This document shows positions 48,191 to 60,487 of a DNA stretch of 64,000 nucleotides, in pieces. Where the stretch lies: contig ML976666.1 in the NCBI GenBank assembly GCA_010015655.1, positions 1,097,107-1,161,106 of the forward strand. Direction: 5' to 3'. Below the pieces are notes generated by a model. It was not told the origin of the DNA and did not search any database. It worked only from the letters and a program-made list of their open reading frames with translations. The position numbers were made by a program, and so were the translations under genes. Positions within the stretch are counted from its first letter, which is position 1; each line of letters opens with the position of its first letter. The DNA comes from Bimuria novae-zelandiae CBS 107.79. Lineage: Eukaryota > Ascomycota > Dothideomycetes > Pleosporales > Didymosphaeriaceae.

Positions 48191-48746
48191 AAAGGTTAGT
48201 TATATTAACTTCTGTTATTTATTTTTTATAGTCTTTTATAAAGTGCCCTTGTTCTCTATAGTAAAGGTATACTTTATTCTTAAATTATTACTACTTCTCT
48301 TTAGAAGAAATAGTACTTTTATTCTATTTAGTTTATTTCGTCTTTTTATTTTTATTAGCCTGCCTCTTGTGCTAACAGACTTTATTAGTTATACTAATAC
48401 CTTCGTCTAAGTCTCTCTTTAGATAAATACGAACAGGACTTTTTTTTTAAATCATTATTCTCTATTCTTGGATTCTCAGCATTATTACCAAAGTTAATTA
48501 TTAGTTTATTAGGCATTAGTTTATAGTTCTTTTAGCTAAATAGGTCTTAGAATATAAACTAGTATGTCCTTAACTTCTTCCTTTAAGCTATTATAGTACG
48601 TAACTATAAGTGGCGACTTGTCCTAGTAAATTAAGGATTAGAGCTGTTTAAATTTAGTTATATAGTTATTAACTAATTTTATTTATTATAAATATTATAG
48701 CTATTATTTAGCCTAATACACTTTATTAATAGTGCTAAATATTTTA
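48191..48746 (-). pseudogene. Gypsy B gag segment 2 with zinc-knuckle region
   Basis: The minus strand matches the Gypsy G gag stretch around 46345-46900, including the zinc-knuckle neighbourhood at about 48230-48280. Heavy RIP. It continues at 62678 on the far side of Gypsy A'. Confidence 0.65.
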
Positions 48747-48751
48747 TCTAA

Positions 48752-48998
48752 TGTGAGGGCGAGCGCGGGCTCCTGCATCGAAAGAGTAGATGAGGTAGGT
48801 TGGCTCTATTTCAGCTACACTAAGATGAGGTGGCTGTAGGTACACAGGGCTCGCGCGCTTTTGTGCGCGGCCATCGGAGCGGATCAACTATCTATCTGAG
48901 GCAGCTGCCCTGGGTGCGCGAGCAGCTGCGCTTGGACGTGAGGTAGTTGCGCCTCGTACGCGAGCTCATGTGACCTGCTGGCCTGCCAGGCCGTCACA
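48752..48998 (-). repeat. Gypsy A' 3' LTR (RIP-free)
   Basis: 247 bp, TGTGAGGGCGAGCG...CCGTCACA. It shows essentially no RIP, unlike its partner at 62426-62672, which has many TpA changes (starts TATAAAGGCAAGCG). Confidence 0.92.
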
Positions 48999-49041
48999 TC
49001 ACCCCCCTCCAAGGTGGGCTCAGTCCCCTGAGTCTGTTACC

Positions 49042-52000
49042 CTACTTCCTCCTTCGTGCCTTGTTCTGCGTTATCTTGTCTATGGCCTGATCGTCCTCCT
49101 CTGTTGCCTCCAAGTGCTCGCCAGTCTCGTACGCTTGTAGCCAGGCGTCTAGTCGCAACGGCGGTCCAGGTTTCTCTGGGTAAGCTTGGTAGTAGTCTCT
49201 GACCTTATGGGGTGCTCCCTTGAAGCCTCGAGCGTTGTACCAGGTAGGGTCAGGATTATAGGCTGTCTAGGAGGCCTTATACTGTAGGCGTCCGCGATAG
49301 ATACGGCTATTAAGAATTTCTTTTACTAGCTACTTAAGCTTACTATTAACCTTAATTAGTTCTTCCTTAGGTTTAGTCTAGCCTAGTAGAGAGTTTATAG
49401 TAGCTTTACGTAGGTAGTTTATATAAAAGACGTCGTGCATATGCGTATATAATAAAAGTTTAACTTAATAAAAGTAACCTTTTATAGTAATAATTAGATA
49501 GGGTCTATACATCTACTAGTTAAGTTTTTAATTAGGCTAGCTAGTTATAAAACTTCTTAGCATTATATAGACCTAATTACCTATTTTAAAATCTAGCTTA
49601 TATTATTTTTTATTTACTTAATATACTTATTACTCTTAGGCCTAAATAATCCTTCTCTAAGCTATCTCTATAGCTAGCTTTATAGCGTTATATTAAACTC
49701 TTACGTAGTTCTGCGCTTTCTCTTAAGATGTCTACTTATAGGCTATAGGTAAGGTCCTTATTTACTCCTCCTAGTCCTAGTAGTAAGTAGGCTAATGTCT
49801 AAACTCGATCTTATACAGCAAGAGGCCTGTAGTCTTATAAGGTAGTATAGCCTAAGCCTAGTCTATGCAGGGTAGTAGGTTAGACTAGTTATTTTAGTAG
49901 TAGTTAATAAATAGGCAAAGGCGCTAGTTAAGATACTAGTTTATAATTTTTATATTACTATTAGTTTAAAAATAGTAGGCTATTAAGAGCTTTTACTTAA
50001 TACTTATAAGCTAATATAGCTTACTTACAAATGCTAAGACAAACTGCGGGCCTTGATTAGAGATAATAAACCTAGGTAGGCCGTACACGCGCCAAATATG
50101 GCGATAGTATATATCTATAGCCTGTTCTGTCGTAGTTATCTTATAGCAGGGCAGTGAGAAGCAGCGCTTACTTAGGCAGTTAACTATAATAAAGGCGTTA
50201 TTATACCCTTTCTTATTAGGTAGGAATAACTTAAAGTTTATTAAAATATTTTACTATACTTGCTTTAGTATTAGTAATAATTTAAGTAGCCCTAGGGTGC
50301 GATCGCAAGATACGTAACTCTATTAGTAAGCTTTATAGGTAGTAACGTAAATATCTACGTCCTTTACTAGATTTAGCTAGTAGTACTAATCTCTAAATAG
50401 CTAGGCTATCTTTCTTTTTTTTAAGTAAGTAGTAAGCTATAAAATATAAATAGCTTAGATTAAGTAGGTGCGTAAGAAGTTAACTACTAGAATAACTAAT
50501 TAGCCTTAATATAAGAGTAAATTTTAATTATTTAGTTTTTATAGTGCTTAAGGGTCTATTTAAGCTTTCTCTTATAGCTTTTATAGGCTATAGTAGTTTT
50601 AGTTTACCTTAATTACTTAATTAACAAGGACATGTAGATCCTCTATAAAGGGAGAGGCTATAAAGGTGTCTATTATAGTAGTCTTAAGCCTTTAATACTA
50701 TAATCCTTAAGTAGTAAAATTAGTAAGCTAAGTTATAGCTTCCTACACTATATTAGTATCTAGCTACTTAGCTTATAAAAAAGCTCTTATATAAGCTACT
50801 TTATTTTTATTTTTTTAAGTTTATAGTTCCTCTTGCTTGCGTAATAGCGCGTTAGCCACTACGTTAGTAGTGCCTAGTTAATAGGTAAGCTTAAGGTTAA
50901 AGTCTGCCACTATTATAGCCTAGCGTATCTATCGTAGAGTAAGCTTTTACTTAGTTAAGAAGTACTTAAGCGCTTAATAGTTAGTAATAGTATTAAATAG
51001 CTTAGTAGTCTATAGGCTAATAAGCCAAGACTTTTACTCTTTAAGGGTATAAATTATAGTAAGCATCTCTTTATTATAAATATTATAGTTTATTTATAGG
51101 CTACTTATAGTTTTAAAATAAAAAGTAACTAGTCGCTAGAGACTATTATCTTATAGTTAAAAAAGTACGCTAGCTATAATTTTATTACCAGTATTAGTTT
51201 TTATACGCGTTATGCGATAGGGCGAGTAGTAAGTAAAAATATTATTTAATAATATAAAATCTTTAGCTTATTAAAAGGCTATAAGTTTACGCTTACTAAA
51301 GGCATGCTAGGCGCCTTTCTTAAGTAGCTTTATAAGTAGCTAGATAATACGCCTGTAGTCCTTAAAAAAGGTCTTATAAAAGTTATAAAAGCCTAAAAAT
51401 AACTATACGCTTTTAACTAAAATAGGTACTAGCTAGTCTTATACTACTATAACCTTTTTTAGATCCTTCTAAATGCCTTACGTGCTAATAATAAGACTAA
51501 GAAACTTTATTTTTATTACTATAAACTTATTCTTCTTAATATCTACTTATAAACTAGCGTTATAGAGTTACTTAAGTACCTTAGTAACGTGCTCTTTGTG
51601 GTGTAGTAGATCCTTTAAGTAGATAAGGATATTGTCTAGGTATGCCGTACAGAAGTTGTCGAGTAGTCTATATAGTATTTTATTAATATATTATTAGACG
51701 GTTGCAGGGCCATTATAGAGGCTAAATAAGAGTACGTAGTACTTATAGTTACTATAGCGTATATAAAACGTGGTTAGTTCCTTGGCATCCTTATTAAGTT
51801 AGATATAGTAAAAGGCTTATTAAATATTTAGCTTTATAAACACTTTAGCGATTACGAGCCGCGTAAAAGTCTCTTAAATAAGTAAAATAGGATAAATATC
51901 TTTTTTTATAATTACGTTAAGCTTATAATAGTTAACATAAAATCGCCACCCCCTTTTTAGCTTTTTAGTAAATAGCACTAGTAAGGCATATAGTACGTTA

Positions 52001-52668
52001 TTATAAGTAATAAAGCTATATTGGAGGTAGTCGTTTAGATAGTCCTTAACAAGCTATAACTACTCTAAAAATATACTATATAGTAGGCTTAATATTAGCG
52101 TATTATTTATAGTTAGCTTAATATTATAATTAACACTATCGCGATATAGATGTTGAAAGTTTAAGTTCTGTTTTAAAAAATGTATAAGGGTCGTGCTAGC
52201 GTAGCCTAGACGCGATAGCTTCTTTATAAGGAGCTAACGAAGTTTCTCCTCTAAATCTAGTAAGTCTACTTAGTTTAACTCCTCCTTACAGTCCTAAATT
52301 AGCTTTTCTATTTTATAGATACTAATATAGCTAATAAATATCTCCTTTTATTACGCGTTAATTATAAATATAATAGCTTTTATAATATTAATCTTAAGGC
52401 CTGCCTTTGCGAGATCCTCGTGGGAGACAGGTTTAGGGCAAGTTAGCTACTACTTTTATAATAGCGGCGCTTAGTAGCGGAGCTACTCCTCTATCTTCGC
52501 TAGGTTCTTCTGGTAGGTACGACACTAAGGAGATTGCTACAGTAAGTAATAAATATACTATATAATAGCTACGTCTATAAGTTTATTACGCTAATTAGCG
52601 TCTACCTAGTGCTTAGAATTAATTCTTATAGTATTATTTTATATTAGAATAATAATATCTCTTTTATA
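49042..52668 (-). pseudogene. Gypsy A' pol
   Basis: On the minus strand: protease near 52668-52400; RT about 52050-51400; RNase H about 51300-50900; integrase about 50400-49900; chromodomain tail ending at TAG 49044-49042. The last 70 or so codons (49042-49265) are fully intact (PTWYNARGFKGAPHKVRDYY, ending NKARRRK), while everything to the right is full of RIP stops. The matching part of Gypsy A (24180-24400) is degraded. Confidence 0.85.
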
Positions 52669-52771
52669 GTTAATGTTACGACCACGAACCCCACAAGGAT
52701 GAAGAAGCCAGACAATTACGCCAAGAGAGTAATTGTTGACGAAGTAGCAGAGTTAACGGGACCTAACGGGG

Positions 52772-52802
52772 CACCACCCCCTGCACTAATTCGTGGGACA
52801 CT
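52772..52802 (+). repeat. Left terminal inverted repeat of the Tc1/mariner-like element
   Basis: 31 bp, an exact inverted match to 54367-54397. Confidence 0.93.
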
Positions 52803-52877
52803 TTCTAATGAGTCAGCACCCCGCACTCAACACCAAATCTCGCCATCGTCGACGTCGACGTCGACGTCCATAACACC

Positions 52878-54215
52878 ATGAAATTACGTTCAAATAAGAC
52901 GATTAATAGCTCGTTAGAAAGGCCTCGTACGCCTGTACAAGATGCCGTCCTCAAAGAGCCTAATACAGAGGAGTGTTCACGATTTTTTGAGGCTATACAG
53001 CATAACAACAATGTTACCCCTTTCCGCGATATCTGTGCCCAGCATGGCATAGGAAAGTCTACAGGCTATCGCTGGATGAAGGAGTTTAAGAAATACAACG
53101 ACTGTCGACGCGTACGCAAGCGTAAGAGCCAGGAAAAACATACAAAGCTTGGGCATCCATGGCGTGTAGATGAGTCGACGCTCAGAGCTTTGATGGACGA
53201 CGCCACAAACCCCGTCAGAGACAAACCCTTAGGCGTACAGATCCGTACGAACAATATACCACTTACAAAGCGTGCCTTAGAGCACAATCTCCGTACAAGG
53301 ATCCATGCCGGCGTCTATAAACAAGCCTACACAAAGATGGAGATATCACTCGACAATAAGTATCTCCGCGTAGGCTACGGCTACGTCAATCAATGGCAGC
53401 CTATCTTTGGCTTCTGGGATGCCGTTTACTGGACCAACGAGGCTCATTTCAATCCAGAGGAGGACTTTCAGAAGCCTAGCATCCTACGCTACGAGGGAAA
53501 GCGCCTTAAGACGAATAATATAGGCGTACGGAAGCCCGTGAAGAGCTCTCCTTTAACGTTACACATGTACGCCACTGTAAATTGGTACTACAAAGGCCCT
53601 CTCGGCTTTTACAACGACAATATTGACATGTTAACGCTGCCAAAGCCTCTGCAGAGGCCTCGCAAGTATAAGTACGAGACCCAGCAGAAATATAAGGAAA
53701 GGCTTACTGAGTGGGAGCTTAAATGCCCTCCAGCTATTGAGGGAGACGTCGGCGGACATTATATAACTCAAGAGTACTACACAGAGCACATATTGCCGTC
53801 GTATATAGACGCTGTACAACAGGCTCGTATAGGTGCTACAATAGAGCAGCGGGAGTGGCTCCTACAGGAGGATAACGACCCATCTCATGGCACAAAGTCC
53901 TTCAACAACGTCTCTAGAAAACTCAAGGATGTGAATTGGATCCGTACACTACTCTATCCAGGCTAGTCGCCGGATCTCAATCCACAAGAAGGCGTATGGC
54001 TTATCCTCAAACAACGCGTAAAAAGACGTCTTAACAGTCCCCTGCCGCCCGAGACTATATGGGATGGTACAAAGCAGCATCTTAAGGAGATCCTCGTACA
54101 AGAATGGGCTATGATTACGCTCACAGAAATACGTAGGTTAATTTCTAAGATGCCATCTCGGTGCAAGCAACTAGCGACCAACGGCGGTGAGGCTATTCGC
54201 TTAGAACACTGGTAA
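52878..54215 (+). pseudogene. Tc1/mariner-like transposase (DDE_3 type), one stop and one catalytic change
   Basis: 446 codons from ATG 52878 to TAA 54213-54215, with a single internal TAG at 53964-53966 (codon 363). An N-terminal helix-turn-helix region spans about residues 44-70 (DICAQHGIGKSTGYRWMKEF). The catalytic core follows: WTNEAHF at 185-191, where Asn187 replaces the expected Asp of T-D-E-A-H-F; Q-E-D-N-D-P-S-H at 330-337 (Asp332); and SPDLNPQEGVW straight after the stop (Glu371), giving a DD38E-like spacing. The stop sits where Gln or a similar residue precedes SPDLNP in relatives (CAG to TAG). Both lesions are C-to-T or G-to-A. This copy should be inactive, but only just; the rest of the frame is intact. 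Confidence 0.9.
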
Positions 54216-54366
54216 ATCACCAAAAAAATTGTACAAGATTCTTATGCATATACAAATTACTATATAAACTAAAATCTACGCTCTATTCTAATGTATGTGG
54301 CTGGTCGCAGCGCTGAATAAATCGTGGTGTTGAGACTAATGGCCGGTGCTGCTTACCTCAGCGCGG

Positions 54367-54397
54367 AGTGTCCCACGAATTAGTGCAGGGGGTGGTG
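54367..54397 (-). repeat. Right terminal inverted repeat of the Tc1/mariner-like element
   Basis: 31 bp, matching 52772-52802 in inverted orientation. Confidence 0.93.
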
Positions 54398-54760
54398 GGG
54401 GCGCGGGGCAGCTTAGTCAGCAGTCACGTGACGAAGTCCCGCATAAAGGGAAGTCCCATGGGACTACCGTAGTCCCTGGGACTACAGGGCCTTGGCGGGA
54501 CTACGAAGAAGGAATAGGCTAGTATATAGTGTGGCGACTTTCCTATTGTTGTTTCCTTCCTCGTAGTCAACTCATATATCTTCTGTGCGAGTACGTTCTC
54601 CTATACAGACTAATAGTTATCTTATTTGTTATAAGATTGGATTGTCTAGCCGCGCTAAGTGTCGCATCAACTTGTACTACTGAATAATCCGTGAAGTACC
54701 ACGATACCTTACCGCCCTAACCCGGATCGGAACAAGGTGTGAGAGCCTCATAACAGTTAA

Positions 54761-55404
54761 GCTATACTATATTAAGCTACTTAAGTATCTACTATTTATA
54801 GTTAATCTAAATATCCGCGTCCTTAAGAAGCTTATAGCTAACTATAAGGTTATAGTAGCTAGTATTATAAAGGATTAAGTAGGTAGTAAGGTAATAGCTA
54901 TTTAGTACTAAGTTAGCTTAAAAGTGCTTATTTACCTGCCTGTTTAGTTAACTATTATACTTAACTAGAGAAATTACTTCTATGCTCTAAATAAGTACCT
55001 TAAGTCTTTTTTTAATTAAGTAAAGGTATTTAAAGTAAACTAAAACGTAACTACCTACGCCTGTATTAATAAGAGCCTTTAACTTAATTATAAGCCTATT
55101 AGTTAAAATATAGCAGGGCTTAACAAAGGCGCTTTTACTAAATAGGAGGTCTTATATGCTAGCAGCTCTAATAGGCTTCTCTAAGGAGGAGACTTCCCCT
55201 AGAGAGAGGCTTTTTCCGAATTACTCTTAGAGGTACCCTTATTAGTTGTATTATAGTAGGTATCCTCCTCTACTTTTATTAATAACTTAATAGCCTTATG
55301 CTCGACCAGCTTATCTAAGTAATTATAGATAACGTGGCTAATCTTATAGTAGTAAAAGTAGGTAGGCTAGCTAGCTAGTATTAAAGTAATAAAGCTAGGC
55401 TAAG
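54761..55404 (-). pseudogene. Gypsy A' protease/gag segment
   Basis: RIP-degraded coding between the solo LTR and Copia F. On the minus strand at about 55370-55320 a zinc knuckle of the form C-x2-C-x3-x-H-x4-C is recognisable with Tyr at the Cys sites (Y-F-Y-Y-Y-K-I-S-H-V-I-Y-N-Y). Confidence 0.65.
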
Positions 55405-55409
55405 GGGCT

Positions 55410-55580
55410 TGTCAGATGGTATGATAAGTAGATGTTAATGTAACTTGATAGTATTTGTTGTTTTGTTTTATATTCTCCACTGTGTTTAGTTAGTTTTGGA
55501 TATTTTGCTAGTGTGCTAAGCCAAGTGGTCCCTGCTCGATTATACAGATCTAACCTCACCGCAGCTTATTCTATCTAACA
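55410..55580 (-). repeat. Copia F 3' LTR
   Basis: 171 bp, followed on its inner side by CACCCCTTTA, the complement of a polypurine tract. Confidence 0.92.
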
Positions 55581-55599
55581 CACCCCTTTAGCTTGAAAA

Positions 55600-58500
55600 C
55601 TCTTTAAGCTGGCACTTATGCAATTATAAGATCTTTAAGTTACTCTTAAATCTCCTTAAGAGGCATAGTATTTGTTACCTCCTTAGTCTCTACATTAACT
55701 AATCTAAGTTATTAGAGAAAACCCTCCCACTTGCTTTTAGAGAGCACCTTTATAAGGCTGTTAGTAATTATGTCCGCTAACTATACATGCTCTACCTTAA
55801 TCCTGCCTATAGATACTTCTTGTCAGATCTAGTGGTTGTGGACGTCTATATACCGAAGTTTGGTTTAGAGGCGGGAAACCTCCTTAGTTACTAGGCGTAT
55901 AGTTTATTTATTATTGCACTAAATAGTGACTATGCGCGCGTCTAGTTTAATCTTAAATTCTTAAAGTAGTCTTAAGACAAAGAGTGCTTCCTTAGCTACC
56001 TAAGAGAGAGCCAGCAGCTCGGCCTTAGTAGTTAATATTATTATAGTGTCTTATTTATTTGCTTTCTAGGCGATAAGACCGCCAAAGAGCTTAATAGCGT
56101 AACCTTAGGAGCTCTTATAGTCTATTATATTATTAGTAAATAATGCATCGCTTGCAATCTGAAGTCCAGTGTCACCTCTAAGCTATAGGGCTCGCTACTT
56201 TGTACTTTAAAGGTATAGGAGAACTCGGTCTACTGCGTCTTAGTGCTTAGTCCCTAGGTTTGACAGAAATCGAGCTAATCGTGATGTTGCAAAGGCAATG
56301 TCTAGCCTAGTAGTAACTATAGTAAAGAGTAGCGATCCAATCTTGCGTTAAAATTTATTAATCTTAGTTAGTATTACTAACCCTTTCCTTAGTAGTAATT
56401 CAATCGCAGCCATTAGAGTGTTATGTTAAATATTTATCTTGTCTGCTAGTTAGCTAATCTTGTCCGAATAGGAAGCCTGTAATAGTTAAATCTTATAGCT
56501 TATTTAGTCCCGTATAACCTCCATACTAAGAAACTATTAAAGGTTGTTTCCTCTAGTGAGAGTGTACTTATCTTATAAGCGTTTAATTACTTATTAAGCT
56601 TCTTGTTCTTTGTCCTTATGGTACGCGAGTATGATGTCGTCGACGTAAAAGAATATAATAACTCTATCTTTAATTAGGCAGCACGGCTCGTAAGGCACTA
56701 TCTAGAAGCCTAGCGCTTTAAGCGTTATTATAAATTCTCTCTACTAGAGGAGTAGTAAAATGCGAAGGCCGTACAGTGCTTTATTTACTTGTAATATTGT
56801 TCCAGGCTTCTAATAACCCTAAGGCATTCTTATGTACACCTCTCGATCTATTATTGCGTGAATAAAAGCGTTGATGACGTCGTACTACGTGAGCTCTATA
56901 TTATAGTAAGCTGCTATTACCATTATTATTTAGAATAACCGGCTGGCAAGCGTGGCTGCGTAAGTGTCTTATAAGGTAATATTTCGTTACTAATCGCCTT
57001 AGACGACTAGTCGCGCCTTACACTTTAGCAAGCGATGGTGCTTATTAAGTTTATAGGTGTATACCCACATGTAGTTAAGGATCTGCTGTCCTATTAGTTT
57101 AATCTTCTTTACTAGAATTTCTAACTATAATTTTATCTTTTAGTAGCTTGCGAGGTGCACTTACTTAGCCTCTTAGAATATCTCGCCTATTAAGTAATCC
57201 TTAAGCTTAGTTCGGCACGTTAGTAGAGGTAAATGTTAACTTTAATAGGGCTTTAAGCCTTTAGCAAGCATTAGACTTGTCAACAATTAAGCCAATTAAG
57301 CCGGTCTAGCCTAATATGGTAATTCACTAGCTCGTGTAGGCCAAGATATTACTAAATTTGGTTAGATCGGCTTGATTGGCTTGATTGTTAACAAGTCTGG
57401 CAAGCATTCTTATTATCTTAGCCTTATCTATAACTTCTCCTTTATATTTTCTAACACGGCTGGCTTGGGTTCCTGCTATAAAAGCTACTACCTAGGGGAT
57501 AGTTATAAAGGACGCTTGTTGCGTTAGACTTATTTAGTCTCTAGCTATTAACTATGCAAGTAACGCGACAGGTAGTAGTATAGTTAAAAGAGTTAAGTAG
57601 CTATCCCTAATCTTCCTTCCTTAATAGTAGCCTAGTGGATCTGCTTTATCTTATTATTCTAACGAATCTACAGTGGCTTTATCCTTATAAAAGGAGTCTG
57701 TTTGTGGTTATTAGGTAGGAGTTAGCAACTTAATAGTTCTTATATACGTTACTATTTCTTAAAGCGTGCTATGCATAAGACTATTTATAAGGTCCTTAAT
57801 TTTCCTGTTAAATACTAACTCTTTGTTAAAGACAACGTCCCGGGTACTTATCACTTTGCCAAGTGACGGTATCCATATTTAGTAGATGTTTAATAATCGG
57901 TATCTAACTAGATAACCAATCCATGCCTTCGGGTTAAGACGTTATAGGCGTAATTTGCCTTAGTAAGTATTATTAGTTATTGCAAATGCCTTGCAGCCGT
58001 ACGCTTTTAAGTGTATAATATTAGGTTTTCGTAGTAACGTAACTATCCTATTGCTAAAAGCGACTCGTGTAAAGAATATTTCGTATGGTGTTTTCCAGTG
58101 ATTTGCATAGTTTGGTGTTCGATTATAGAGGTATACAGCGGCTCTTATAATCTTAGGCCACAGCTCCCAGGATAGGTTGGCATTAAGTCGCATAGCACGA
58201 GCTTTCTCCTTGTTTACACCCCCTAAGCGTTCTGCGCCTCTATTTTGTGATTATGTATCTAGTGCGAAAGGCTCTATAATTATTCCTTAGGTTATTAACC
58301 ATTTCTTAACTTTTAGTTTGACTATGGCGATCTCGTTGTCTACTTCAATAGTCTTAACAGAGATGTTGTAGTGGTTCTTAAGGAATAAGATAAATACTAA
58401 AAGGGCATTAATAATTAACTTTACTATTTAGTAATTCGTAAAGTAGAGGTCCTATTGCATGCCTAAAAACTTATTAGTAATTAGCAATTAACTCTTCTCT

Positions 58501-60455
58501 TTAGTGACTCCTTAGATCTCGTATGTGTGGAAGTTAATGCTAAGCCTCTCTCTAGGTCCATCTTCGTTTATTCGTGGGGCACGGCTTATCTGCCGTCTAG
58601 ACTTTGCTCTCTCGCATAAGTTACATTCTATAGTTATAATGCCTTTAACACGCACCCCTTTAGTTTGCTGCACTAAGTGTTTAATAGCCGCTAGGCCTAG
58701 GTGTCCTAGTCTTTTGTGCCACAGCATAGCTAAGGCCTTTTACGGTCCTCTTTTAGTTCTTATAGTAATCTTGTGTGTGTGATATGTGGTAGGTGGTAGC
58801 GGATTGTATTCCAGCACCCACTGTCTAAACATCTTAGTTATAATTCTAATAGCTCTATTCTTAGCTTCTTAGAGAGTGGTTAGGTCTGTTTATATGTCCT
58901 ACCAGATCCCTTTGTGCCTTAATAGTTGGAATAATACTAAGTTATATAACAGGTCTAGGCAAATAGCTATATCTTGCAAGGTTAATTTTGTTGTTCTAGT
59001 GTTATTCTTTAGAGTGAGGTTAATAGACCCATATCCTCTAATCCACACTTTGGAATTTCCGGCCCATATATAGTCTCCGGGCAGTGGTGGTCGGAAACTA
59101 TAGATACAATTAGGGTTGTTAGTAATATAGCAGGTTAATCCTAAGTTAAGGATAAACGACTTTTGTAGTAAATAGTTAGTAGCATCTCTCCCTTCTACTA
59201 CTAAGTTAAAAGCTGCTTTGGTAGCAGCAATTCTCTGGCCCTCTAGTTAATCTTTAAGGATCTTAGGCGTTAGAGTGTGCGATTATTTTGTAATTAGTGT
59301 TCTTAATCGGGTCCTGCTTTATCCACGAATTAGCCCCTGGAACGTTGCGTCTTTCTTACGCTTAAATTATATAAGCTCACTAATAGTCTTGTTTAGTTTC
59401 TACTATTCAGGAGCCTTGTCTAGATTAACATAATAGTAGTCCCTTATACTATGGCGTTGTCTACATGCAGGGCATTTTGCTCCTCTTGTAGTAATAAGCT
59501 CTAAATCTGCAGGCTGTTTAAGCGTGGTAGTTTTCCTGCCCGCTATACGTTAATTATAAGGTCTACCTTGGTTTTGTTTCGATGACGCGCTTTTAGCAGG
59601 ATAGGCGTCCCTATTGTTGCCCTAAGTAGGTGCACCACCTTTAGCGAAAAATAATATATTATTAGACATAAATGCTTTATGTTTCCCTAATCTAAGGGGA
59701 TAATTTATTATCATGTGTTCTCGAAAGCGTTGTATTATCTTTTTTCGATCTATGCCAGCTACGAATTGACCATTATCTTAAACATTCGTAGACTATATAG
59801 GAGCAACCTTGTTTACGGCATCTATAAAGTCTTTTATAATTACATTAATTTGTAATAGCTTAGTAACTTAGAAAGCTTCTGCTTCCGTAGCTGCTTCGTC
59901 GTACTTAGCTAGCTAAGTATCCTATTGTTAAGGGCTTCTCATCGGCTTAAGTGCCGCACGGTATCTGGTACGTGCTTATTCTCGTTCGAGTTGGTCGCTC
60001 ATGCCAATTGTCTTCTACAGATTAGTAATCCACTATTGTAGTGGCTTGTCTGGCAGGCAACATGTGCGCAGTAGGTGTAGTGATATAGTTAATTAGATAA
60101 ACGTAACGATATGCTAAAGGCTTAATTGCTCCTTCTTATATTCGTGTTAATCGCTCTTATATTACTTAAAGAGGATCTTATAGTATTCGAGATCTTCTTT
60201 AAAAGCCTTCTAGCCTCTAGCTAATAGTTTAGTTAGTCTTATTAGGACTTTAATATTCGCGACTGGCGCGTAGTTAGTAACAACTAGAGCCCTTATTAGT
60301 AGTAGTTTCAGGGTTAATAGCGTGATTAAATTCGGATTAACTTTATCCTAAATATTATGTACTACGCATCTTGCCTAGAGTTGTGTTCTCTACCCCCTGT
60401 GGTCTGCGGAGGTGTTTAGGTGTACCGTAGAATCGCGGTTTGAGAGTTGCGCCAT
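55600..60455 (-). pseudogene. Copia F gag-pol polyprotein (RIP-inactivated)
   Basis: The minus-strand frame opens with ATG at 60455 (MAQLSNRDSTVHLNTSADHRG, then a stop). Gag occupies about 60450-59500. The integrase zinc domain at 58727-58512 is clean: LWHKRLGHLGLAAIKHL gives the two His, and IECNLCERAKSRRQ the two Cys. The integrase C-terminal part is at 58193-57960 (AAVYLYNRTPNYANHWKTPYE). RT is at about 57250-56500 and RNase H at about 56250-55640. It represents a different Copia lineage from C, D and E. Plus-strand frames at 58525-59073 are shadows. Confidence 0.85.
57272..57399. mobile_element. hAT-type MITE
   Basis: A 128-bp non-coding element with inverted repeats of roughly 35 bp (TAGACTTGTCAACAATTAAG... 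and its complement ...CTTGATTGTTAACAAGTCTG). The 8-bp TSD GCAAGCAT is at 57264-57271 and 57400-57407. CAG-type ends (left end now TAG by C-to-T) and an 8-bp duplication are typical of the hAT superfamily. It sits in the RT/linker region of Copia F. Confidence 0.85.
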
Positions 60456-60487
60456 ATTATATCAGTTAGGGCAGTGAGACTCTTAAT

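Larger units (their letters stand above)
52772..54397 (+). mobile_element. Tc1/mariner-superfamily DNA transposon
   Basis: 1626 bp with perfect 31-bp terminal inverted repeats (CACCACCCCCTGCACTAATT...). GGGG flanks both sides; the uninterrupted LTR has a single GGGG at this point (AACGGGGCGCGG), so a 4-bp duplication or an end ambiguity is implied rather than the TA expected of Tc1/mariner. It encodes one transposase. RIP is minimal. Confidence 0.88.
52674..54755 (-). mobile_element. G-type solo LTR, split by a Tc1/mariner-like element
   Basis: A solo LTR of the Gypsy G family in the orientation opposite to 35159-35631: TGTTACGACCACG...CTCATAACA, about 452 bp without its insertion. TSD GTTAA lies at 52669-52673 and 54756-54760. 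It is almost RIP-free and so shows the LTR sequence better than the two full-length Gypsy G LTRs. Confidence 0.93.
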
